Shown here: positions 6,961 through 12,737 of the stretch, piece by piece
Layout: each line of letters starts with the position of its first letter
Position numbering within the stretch: the first letter of the stretch is position 1
Origin: Bacteroidota bacterium
GTDB lineage: Bacteria > Bacteroidota > Bacteroidia > Bacteroidales > F082
Assembly: GCA_002686705.1 (NCBI GenBank)
Contig: NYYH01000027.1
Coordinates: forward strand, 24,773-45,820
Reading direction: 5' to 3'
DNA: 21,048 bases
The notes under the pieces: generated by a model
Told to the model about the DNA's origin: nothing
What the model saw: only the letters and a program-made list of their open reading frames with translations
The model's database searches: none
Position numbers and translations under genes: made by a program

Positions 6961-8502
6961 AACTACTCCTCCTCAATAGTACAATTAGGTAATACTGCCC
7001 TTGGCGGAAAAAATCCTATTCGTATCCAGTCGATGACGACTACGAAAACAATGGATACTGAAAGAACGGTAGCTCAGGTTAGAGAACTGGTATTAGCAGG
7101 ATGTGATTTTGTGAGAATCACCACCCGAAATAGTAAAGAAGCTGAAAATCTAAAAAACATAAAGCATGAACTTCAAAAAGCGGGAGTAGAGGTGCCCCTA
7201 ATTGCCGATGTACATTTTAATCCAAGGGTAGCAGAAACAGCTGCTCAATTTGTAGAAAAGGTTCGAATTAATCCCGGAAACTATATTGACAAAGAAAGGG
7301 AAGGTAAAGCAAATCAGGAATATGATGATAACGATGTGCTTGAAGGGATAACGAAACAATTAAGCCCTCTGATTAAAATCTGCAAGCAATTTGGTACAGC
7401 TATCAGAATAGGAGTAAACCACGGTTCATTATCTGAAAGAATACTCGTTAAATATGGAAATACTGCGTTAGGAATGGTCGAGTCTATTGTGGAATTTGTA
7501 CAAGTATGTAATAGGCTGGATTTTCACAGCTTGGTACTTTCTCTTAAAGCAAGCAATGTTATTACTATGATTGAAGTCAACATACTTTTAGTAGAAAGAT
7601 TATCAAAGATCGGATCAAGTTACCCTATTCATCTTGGAGTTACAGAGGCTGGTAGTGGTGAGGAAGGAAGGATAAAATCAGTAGCTGGCATAGGGTATTT
7701 ATTAGCACATGGAATTGGTGATACAATTCGCGTTTCACTTGCTGAAGATCCATTAGAAGAAATACCAGTTGCTCAAAAGCTCGTTGATATTTTCGGTCAG
7801 AGAAAAGATATAACAAACAAAATTAAGCCAGAAACATTTCATTTTCCTAAAAGTAGATTTAGTATAAAACCTCCTGTCGTTTTAACATCCGGATATTCAT
7901 CATTTTCTGATTTATCAGTTGATAAGTACGAAAACACCCACCCAATACCCAAGCAAAGTAGTCATTCTGAACGAAGTGAAGCCTGTCTGCCGAACAGGCA
8001 GGAATCTAAATTTGATACTTTTTTAATTCAAAAGTTCAGTTATAAGGGATTATCATACGATGACCTCGTTGTCACTGCAGCTGTTGAGGTATCGACAGTA
8101 TTACTAGACCAGGAAACCGATGGAATTTGGATTCAGAACCCCGACGCAACTTCATATGACAACATTGCAAAACTAGCCCTTAGCATACTTCAGGTATTGG
8201 GATTGCGAATATCTAAAACCGAATATGTTGCCTGCCCCACTTGTGGCAGATCGGAAATAAATGTAATAAAGCAACTTGAAAATATTAAAGAGAGAACATC
8301 AAATTTGCCTGGACTCAAAATCGCTGTTATGGGTTGTGCTGTTAATGGTCCTGGCGAAATGGACGATTCACATTACGGCTGTGTTGGAACTGGAAAAGGG
8401 ATGGTTAATATTTATAAGGGCAGCAATGTAGTTCAGAGGAACGTCCATCAGGAATTAGCTACAGATTCTATAATTAAGCTTATTAAAGAAAACGGCTACT
8501 AG
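6958..8502 (+). CDS. ispG: 4-hydroxy-3-methylbut-2-en-1-yl diphosphate synthase (flavodoxin/ferredoxin)
   Basis: IspG (GcpE) is the [4Fe-4S] enzyme of the MEP isoprenoid pathway that reduces MEcPP to HMBPP in the cytoplasm. The N-terminal TIM barrel (residues ~8-290) is recognisable from NPIRIQSMTTTKTMDT, ADVHFNPR, KVRINPGNY, RIGVNHGSL and TEAGSGEEGRIKS. The C-terminal Fe-S domain (~415-514) has CPTCGR (C426, C429) and CAVNGPGE (C460, E467), giving the expected three Cys plus Glu cluster ligands. Between them lies a middle segment of ~150 residues, the A* insert of the three-domain bacteroidete/plant enzymes; at 514 residues the protein is shorter than the ~600 I recall for Bacteroides. Residues ~335-350 are encoded by a palindromic intergenic-type repeat. 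The start is TTG: a stop lies three codons upstream and the first in-frame ATG falls after the conserved IQS. Confidence 0.95.
   Translation: MNYSSSIVQLGNTALGGKNPIRIQSMTTTKTMDTERTVAQVRELVLAGCDFVRITTRNSKEAENLKNIKHELQKAGVEVPLIADVHFNPRVAETAAQFVEKVRINPGNYIDKEREGKANQEYDDNDVLEGITKQLSPLIKICKQFGTAIRIGVNHGSLSERILVKYGNTALGMVESIVEFVQVCNRLDFHSLVLSLKASNVITMIEVNILLVERLSKIGSSYPIHLGVTEAGSGEEGRIKSVAGIGYLLAHGIGDTIRVSLAEDPLEEIPVAQKLVDIFGQRKDITNKIKPETFHFPKSRFSIKPPVVLTSGYSSFSDLSVDKYENTHPIPKQSSHSERSEACLPNRQESKFDTFLIQKFSYKGLSYDDLVVTAAVEVSTVLLDQETDGIWIQNPDATSYDNIAKLALSILQVLGLRISKTEYVACPTCGRSEINVIKQLENIKERTSNLPGLKIAVMGCAVNGPGEMDDSHYGCVGTGKGMVNIYKGSNVVQRNVHQELATDSIIKLIKENGY
7961..8007 (+). repeat. Palindromic REP-like repeat inserted in frame in ispG
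   Basis: The unit begins GTCATTCTGAACGAAGTGAA and ends GGAATCT, a short interspersed element I remember from intergenic regions of many Bacteroidota. Translated it gives peptides like SHSERSEA, often seen as spurious protein ends. Its core holds a hairpin, GCCTGT...ACAGGC (6-bp perfect arms, 7-nt loop, 7981-7999); CTGCC/GGCAG offers an alternative pairing. Here it is read through in the ispG frame as SHSERSEACLPNRQES. No second copy is seen in this window. Identification of the family rests on memory; the palindrome itself is seen directly. Confidence 0.65.
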
Positions 8503-8644
8503 CGTAATATTTAAGTCTATTTTTATATTTGTGATTATCTATTTACTAGTACCTTTACCAAACTTCAAGCTTCCATCTCCGGACTTCATACTTAATAAAT
8601 ATTTTGCACGTTAAGCTACGGCAAGTAAAACTATAATATTAATA

Positions 8645-8677
8645 TTTGATATATGTAAATTATTTTTATTAACTTTG
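8645..8677 (+). promoter_or_regulatory. Strong promoter of the winged-helix regulator
   Basis: TTTG (8645-8648), 21 nt spacer, TAACTTTG (8670-8677): the best match in the window to the two-part Bacteroidota promoter. It starts 55 nt upstream of the ATG at 8700. Confidence 0.65.
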
Positions 8678-8687
8678 TAATGCAAAG
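8673..8687. promoter_or_regulatory. Operator-like site CTTTG-N5-CAAAG over the regulator promoter
   Basis: Inverted arms CTTTG (8673-8677) and CAAAG (8683-8687) with a 5-bp spacer overlap the -7 box and the expected transcription start. The same architecture recurs at 8995-9009, right after the regulator's stop codon. This suggests autorepression by the gene product. Confidence 0.45.
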
Positions 8688-8699
8688 CACTCTGTAGTT

Positions 8700-8993
8700 A
8701 TGAAAGAAATTATTGCTAATCTTAACAAAATTTTCGATAATCGAATTAGAATAGGCATAATGTCAATATTAATGAGAGGTAGCTGGGTAGATTTCACAGT
8801 GTTACGAGACACACTTCAGGCTACTGATGGAAATCTTTCCAGTCATCTAAGTGCTCTTGAAAAGGAGAATATGTTAAAGTTAAAAAAACGGTTTGTTAAC
8901 AATAGACCAAGAACAAGTTATAAGATCACACATCATGGCTTCAGGAAATTTACTTTACATTTAGAGGCTTTTGAAAAGTTAATCAAAAAATGA
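8700..8993 (+). CDS. Winged-helix transcriptional regulator (ArsR/MarR-like, 97 aa)
   Basis: A 97-residue single-domain winged helix. Helix 1 is EIIANLNKIFDNRIRIGIMSILM; the middle WVDFTVLRDTLQATDGNLSSHLSALEKENMLKLKK contains helix-turn-helix and recognition helix (NLSSHLSALEKE). The wing FVNNRPRTSYKITHHG is followed by the dimerisation helix FRKFTLHLEAFEKLIKK. No metal-binding Cys/His cluster is present, so it is not a metal-sensing ArsR. In Bacteroidota, close relatives of this small family often precede a membrane-protein gene and share a CAAAG/CTTTG promoter palindrome (from memory). Here no such gene follows; downstream comes only a matching palindrome and then an oppositely oriented gene. 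Autoregulation is likely from the overlapping operator-like site in its promoter. The ligand or signal is unknown. Confidence 0.85.
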   Translation: MKEIIANLNKIFDNRIRIGIMSILMRGSWVDFTVLRDTLQATDGNLSSHLSALEKENMLKLKKRFVNNRPRTSYKITHHGFRKFTLHLEAFEKLIKK

Positions 8994-8994
8994 A

Positions 8995-9016
8995 CTTTGA
9001 AAATCAAAGTACTTTG
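8995..9016. promoter_or_regulatory. Second regulator-type site after the stop codon (CTTTG-N5-CAAAG-TA-CTTTG)
   Basis: CTTTG (8995-8999), five bases, CAAAG (9005-9009), TA, CTTTG (9012-9016). It repeats the geometry of the promoter site at 8673-8687, and the last 12 bp (9005-9016, CAAAGTACTTTG) form a perfect palindrome. It starts 2 bp after the regulator's TGA, where a promoter of a following target gene might be expected, but no plus-strand gene follows before 10824. Confidence 0.45.
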
Positions 9017-9181
9017 GATAATATTATTTGTGTACTAATCAACCACTTACAAGTTAAATTTCTTAAGAGAAGGAATTTATTTTCAGAATGTTCAATTCAA
9101 TTAGATAGATAAGTACAGATTTAGCATGTGTTGTCAGAAAAAACTAGTGATATATTTTTAAAGAGCCAAAATGCTTATTTA

Positions 9182-10696
9182 TTACCACTGCAAATCGTGT
9201 GCTTTAAAATATTTGGATTGGTATTCCTTTATAGCAATTTGTTTTGACTCAATTGCTTTTTGCATTGTTGGAAAACCATTTTCGATTATGTTTGCCTGAT
9301 CAAAATCAGCCCATTGAGGATAAATATCTCTAATTATCTTGTTAAATTTTCTCTGTAATTCATATTGTACATACTGTTTTTTTATTGGGCTAAAAAATAC
9401 ATGATATTCATCCTTTCCATCCCCGTTTAAATCACAATAGCATGAAGCAAATACATAGTAATATATATTCTTCTGCTTTGGATAAACCACAACTGAATTA
9501 TTCCAAATATCATCACTTTGATCATTAGTTACTATATCTACTTTCTTAATTGGATCATTTCTGTAGACTCTTGATATAAACCTGTAATCATTTGACATGC
9601 CTGAGATAACAATATCCAGATCTCCGTCATTATCATAGTCACCCCAGTGTGCATCACTCATATACAATGCGATAACACCAGCTTTTATATCAGTAAACAA
9701 ACCATTTCTATCGTTACGGTAAACTTTTGACACCGGTCCACTAGAGCTCTCCCCAGTTAATAGCAAGTCAACATCACCGTCATGATCCATATCACCCCAG
9801 TCAACTGAACCAGATCTTGCTGTGGCAAAATTGGCAGGCGCTCTTAAAAAGACATCATCTTTTTCATTAGAATATAATCTGCTTTCAAGGTTGCCAGTTC
9901 CTGATTCACCAATAATTACAAAGTCGAGATCCCCATCATTATCGTAATCAGCCCAGGCGATATCACTTAATTTTAAATCTTTAAAACCAATATCAACTTG
10001 ATTAAATTTGCCCGTATCGTTTCGGAACAACGCTGTTAGTACCTTGCCCGAGCTATTATTCCCGCTTAGAATTACATCTAAATCACCATCGTTATCATAA
10101 TCTGCCCACTTGCCAACACCATGTTGAATTCCGGGAAATCTGGTATTAACTTTAACAAATTTATTATTTCGGTCGTTACGATAAATATTGCTTGCAGGTC
10201 CATTTTTTGTTCTACCAGTAATTAATAGATCAGCATCACCATCTCTATCATAATCGCCCCACTCAACTGATCCATCATTATATCCTGGTATTGAAATGGG
10301 AATTCGCCTAAAGTTGCTAGTTCTGTCATTACTATAAAGGTAAGAGATAAGATTTCCGCTAGCCGTCTCACCAATGATGAATAAATCATCTATTCCATCA
10401 TTGTTATAATCTGCCCAATCAAAATCGTCTCTGTAAACATTAATGACTGGCGAGTATACTTCGGTAAACCTATCTCTTCTTAAGTTTTTGTAAAGTTTTG
10501 AAGATATTCCATGTCTATCTTTATTGTAGAAATCTCCTGTAACAAAAATATCAATGGCTCCGTCCTGATCAAAATCTATCTAATTGCTGGCACTTTCACT
10601 AACCCCAGTTAGCCCTGCTTGAATATCAGTAAAACGTTGCCCCAGTAGATTAAAGTAGCCAGCAATTATTATAAGAAATAAAACAGCACGTCGCAT
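9182..10696 (-). pseudogene. Secreted FG-GAP/VCBS repeat protein interrupted by one amber codon
   Basis: One uninterrupted frame runs from ATG 10696 to 9182 (505 codons) except for a TAG at codon 39 (10580-10582). The N-terminus is a signal peptide (MRRAVLFLIIIAGYFNLLG, then QRF). Eight FG-GAP/VCBS-type units follow, each with a Ca-binding DxDxDG loop: DFDQDGAID, DYNNDGIDD, DYDRDGDAD, DYDNDGDLD (three times), DMDHDGDVD, DLNGDGKDE. Such repeats build beta-propellers of extracellular adhesins or surface proteins. In the other WxD-type repeats Trp precedes the loop (WADY, WGDY, WGDM); in the first repeat that position is the stop codon (N-stop-IDFDQDG), so a TGG-to-TAG change is the simplest explanation. 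The first in-frame start after the stop is a TTG at 10030, which would lose the signal peptide and three repeats. The last ~130 residues are unrecognised and there is no T9SS tail. Recent decay, read-through or a sequencing error are all possible. Confidence 0.85.
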
Positions 10697-10774
10697 CTGC
10701 TTAAATTTTCTACAATATTATCAAAATAAAATTGCAAAGCATATTATGAATATTAAAAGTTATTCTCATAATGT

Positions 10775-10782
10775 TAAATTTG
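10775..10782 (+). promoter_or_regulatory. -7 box of the methylmalonyl-CoA epimerase gene
   Basis: TAAATTTG matches TAnnTTTG; the ATG follows 41 nt later. No clear -33 box. Confidence 0.4.
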
Positions 10783-10823
10783 TAAACAGAAACTGTAGCA
10801 ATTCTTAATACGAGATAATCATT

Positions 10824-11234
10824 ATGGAACTATCATATATTGAGCACATCGGAATAGCTGTTAAAGATTTAGAAAAAGCAATCAAATATTATGAGGATAC
10901 TTTAGGGCTTGTTTGTTATGCTATTGAAGAAGTTGTTGATCAAAAAGCAAAAACAGCATTTTTTAAAATAGGACAAACGAAAATTGAATTACTGGAATCC
11001 ACTGACTCAGAAGGACCGATTGGAAGGTTTATTGAAAAACGAGGTGAAGGTATTCATCACATAGCTTTTGCTGTTGATAATTTGGAGAACTCACTTAAAG
11101 AAGTCGAAGATAAAGGTGTTAGGCTGATTGACTTAAAACCAAGAAAGGGTGCAGAGGGATTAGATATTGCATTTTTACATCCAAAATCTACTTTTGGTGT
11201 ATTAACTGAATTTTGTGAACAAAAGAAAGGGTAA
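10824..11234 (+). CDS. mce: Methylmalonyl-CoA epimerase
   Basis: This cytoplasmic enzyme interconverts (2R)- and (2S)-methylmalonyl-CoA, linking B12-dependent mutases to propionyl-CoA metabolism. The 136-residue protein is a vicinal-oxygen-chelate (glyoxalase-like) fold of two beta-alpha-beta-beta-beta modules. It starts YIEHIGIAVKDLEKAIKYYEDTLG and contains IELLESTDSEGPIGRFIEKRGEGIHHIAFAV split over the family's junction, then the LKPRKGAEG loop and FLHPKSTFGVLTEFCE. Candidate metal and catalytic residues are His8, Glu55, His78/79 and Glu129. Length and all signature blocks match the epimerase rather than lactoylglutathione lyase. It lies 88 bp upstream of udk, which has its own promoter. 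It may serve the same acyl-CoA pathway as icmF at the left edge of the window. Confidence 0.94.
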   Translation: MELSYIEHIGIAVKDLEKAIKYYEDTLGLVCYAIEEVVDQKAKTAFFKIGQTKIELLESTDSEGPIGRFIEKRGEGIHHIAFAVDNLENSLKEVEDKGVRLIDLKPRKGAEGLDIAFLHPKSTFGVLTEFCEQKKG

Positions 11235-11277
11235 CTTGATGCCAAGGTCTGGTTCCTTCTTAATTTTTAAGCAGTAA

Positions 11278-11308
11278 TTTCTTGATCCCCTAATTTCTGC
11301 TAACTTTG
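11278..11308 (+). promoter_or_regulatory. Promoter of udk
   Basis: TAACTTTG at 11301-11308 is a full -7 box 14 nt before the ATG. TTTC at 11278-11281, 19 nt upstream, is a one-mismatch -33 box. Confidence 0.52.
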
Positions 11309-11322
11309 AACACCAAAAACCC

Positions 11323-11937
11323 ATGTTAATTATAGGAATAGCTGGAGGAAGTGGCTCTGGAAAAACAACTGTAGTAAATAAGATAATACAGGCCTTACCA
11401 AAAGATTCTGTAGCTCTTTTACCACAGGATGCATATTATTTCGATAACTGTCATTTAAGCTTAGAAGAGAAGCGAAAAATTAATTTCGATCACCCAAATT
11501 CAATTGAGTTTGACCTACTAGTAGATGATATAGCTAAGCTGAAATCAGGCAAAACCATTAATCAACCAATGTACTCGTACGTCACTTGTGCTAGATTGAA
11601 AGAGTCAATATCTGTTGCTCCAAAAAAAATTGTAATTATTGAGGGAATATTAATTCTTACAAACAAGAAATTACGCGATTTGTTAGATATTAAACTTTTC
11701 GTTGCCACAGATAGTGATGACAGGTTGATGCGGATTATACGAAGAGATGTTCAGGAACGTGGACGTAATTATAATGATGCCTTAATTCATTATGAAAAAT
11801 TTGTAAAGCCTATGCATCTTCAATTTATTGAGCCCACTAAACTTTATGCTGATGTAATAATTCCCCAGGGTGGGAATAATAAAGTAGCAGTTGATATGGT
11901 AGTTTCCAGAATTAAGATGAATCTTGATATTTATTAA
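11323..11937 (+). CDS. udk: Uridine kinase
   Basis: Uridine/cytidine kinase of pyrimidine salvage (uridine to UMP, ATP or GTP dependent), cytoplasmic. The 204-residue protein has the P-loop AGGSGSGKTT (residues 7-16), the substrate-binding segment LLPQDAYYFD and NFDHPNSIEFDLL, the YSYVTCAR loop, EGILIL (Walker B-like strand), and RIIRRDVQERGRNYNDAL, containing the lid arginines, followed by KPMHLQFIEPTKLYADVIIPQGG, all typical of the Udk/PRK superfamily. Length is as expected (~205-210). Start ATG 11323 is supported by the promoter 14 nt upstream. It appears monocistronic or end-of-operon, since the next gene is 170 bp away. The usual YDHP motif reads FDHP here, a conservative change. Confidence 0.94.
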   Translation: MLIIGIAGGSGSGKTTVVNKIIQALPKDSVALLPQDAYYFDNCHLSLEEKRKINFDHPNSIEFDLLVDDIAKLKSGKTINQPMYSYVTCARLKESISVAPKKIVIIEGILILTNKKLRDLLDIKLFVATDSDDRLMRIIRRDVQERGRNYNDALIHYEKFVKPMHLQFIEPTKLYADVIIPQGGNNKVAVDMVVSRIKMNLDIY

Positions 11938-12106
11938 CCTGTTATAAATTCACCAAATTCGTAGATTATTGCCTAATGAGTATCCAAATTCGACGAGGAA
12001 TTTTAATCCTCCAGATGGCTAATCTTTAAAAGCAATTGATTTACAGCTAATTAAGTAATGTGGCATTTTAGTTGCGAAGTGGTTTCCACTAATAAAAGCA
12101 ATTACC

Positions 12107-12427
12107 ATGCTAATAGTGTTTATAGCAGTATATCTTCTCATAACATTTATTCTAACTGTATTGGGTATTGAAAAACAAACTGAAGGTTTAAAAGTGTTTT
12201 TAATAAGCTTGTTTTTGACACCATTAGTAGGATTGATTTATATTTATAGTAAAAAGTCAAAATCTTCACAAATTAGCTATTATCATTGTCATGATTGTGA
12301 TTACATCTACCCTGTTAAAATGAAGAATTGCCCCATCTGTTTGGAGAAGGGTGTTAAAATTAAACTTACAAAATATGTAAGTCCATACAAGGTATCTGAA
12401 GAGATTGGAAATCTAAATCTGGTATAA
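12107..12427 (+). CDS. Small membrane protein with C-terminal zinc ribbon
   Basis: The product has 106 residues. Two hydrophobic segments (about residues 2-20 and 29-47) predict two inner-membrane helices with a short GIEKQTEG loop. A cytoplasmic tail follows, carrying a rubredoxin/zinc-ribbon knuckle pair CHDC (61-64) and CPIC (75-78). The Cys-x2-Cys...Cys-x2-Cys spacing of 10 residues is right for one bound Zn2+ or Fe. The remainder is lysine-rich. I do not recognise a named family or function; hydrophobic hairpin plus zinc ribbon is a layout seen in small uncharacterised bacterial membrane proteins. It stands alone, with no clear TAnnTTTG box just upstream. The start is the first ATG, directly before the first hydrophobic segment. 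Confidence 0.72.
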   Translation: MLIVFIAVYLLITFILTVLGIEKQTEGLKVFLISLFLTPLVGLIYIYSKKSKSSQISYYHCHDCDYIYPVKMKNCPICLEKGVKIKLTKYVSPYKVSEEIGNLNLV

Positions 12428-12548
12428 TATATAAAATAAAGCATTTTACCGAAACCTATTTTTCATATTTATTCCTTATTCATAGTGACCTAGTTTATCC
12501 ATGTAATAAGAAGTACATATTGTAAATTTTATTAATTTTGCAGCGTAA
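12428..12548. other. Intergenic segment before the tryptophanase leader
   Basis: The 310-bp gap 12428-12737 holds no large gene. Up to 12532 it is AT-rich spacer with no structure I can support beyond a weak ATGTA/TACAT inverted repeat near 12500. The tnaA promoter follows at 12533-12540, and the transcribed leader elements (listed separately) occupy the rest. Confidence 0.5.
12533..12540 (+). promoter_or_regulatory. -7 box of the tryptophanase leader transcript
   Basis: TAATTTTG is a full match to the consensus, about 200 nt upstream of tnaA and 8 nt before a short ORF. It implies a long 5' leader. No good -33 TTTG at standard spacing. Confidence 0.48.
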
Positions 12549-12626
12549 ATGAAAAAGATGGTCTTTTTAGTACAGATAATACGTTTTTGTTTATTTAAGA
12601 ATATCAAAAAAAGAGATTCTTTCTAG
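12549..12626 (+). CDS. Possible 25-codon leader peptide upstream of tnaA
   Basis: ATG at 12549, TAG at 12624-12626. The predicted peptide starts MKKMVFLVQIIRFCLF and ends KKRDSF. It begins 8 nt after a good -7 box and ends 9 nt before an inverted repeat followed by a T run, which is the layout of an attenuator leader ORF. Unlike E. coli TnaC it contains no Trp and no terminal Pro, so a TnaC mechanism is not supported. Its first codons also form a 7-bp hairpin (12552-12568). It may equally be a chance ORF. Confidence 0.3.
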   Translation: MKKMVFLVQIIRFCLFKNIKKRDSF

Positions 12627-12735
12627 CTTCTCCTTTCAATGCGTTAATTAATCTTTTGCATTGACTACCCCCTTTTTTTAATAGTAATAGCAAATCAAGT
12701 AATGAAACTTTCATAATTTAATTATGTTAAGTTTC
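12552..12735 (+). promoter_or_regulatory. Structured tnaA leader: four inverted repeats
   Basis: Within 184 nt are: AAAAAGA-TGG-TCTTTTT (12552-12568); AAGAAT...ATTCTT (12597-12602/12616-12621); TCAATGC...GCATTGA (12636-12642/12658-12664), followed 8 nt later by seven T (12673-12679); and a nested palindrome GAAACTT/AAGTTTC enclosing CATAAT/ATTATG (12704-12735). The third resembles a terminator, although the gap before the T run is unusual. The fourth ends 2 nt before the first possible tnaA start codon. The combination suggests control of tnaA after transcription begins; this is inference. Confidence 0.4.
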
Positions 12736-12737
12736 GA

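Noticed and set aside
11953..12011. Direct repeat CCAAATTCG (11953, 11984) plus GAGGA/TCCTC hairpin after udk
   Set aside because: Two 9-bp copies and a 5-bp stem without a T run are too weak for a repeat array, attachment site or terminator.
12549..12626. TnaC-type leader peptide
   Set aside because: The ORF has no Trp codon and no Trp-x(n)-Pro pattern, so the known Trp-induced stalling mechanism is not supported; kept only as a generic leader ORF.
12673..12679. T7 run at 12673 as a standard Rho-independent terminator
   Set aside because: The hairpin is 8 nt away, 7 bp with a 15-nt loop and moderate GC, so it is not a canonical intrinsic terminator; reported only as part of the leader.
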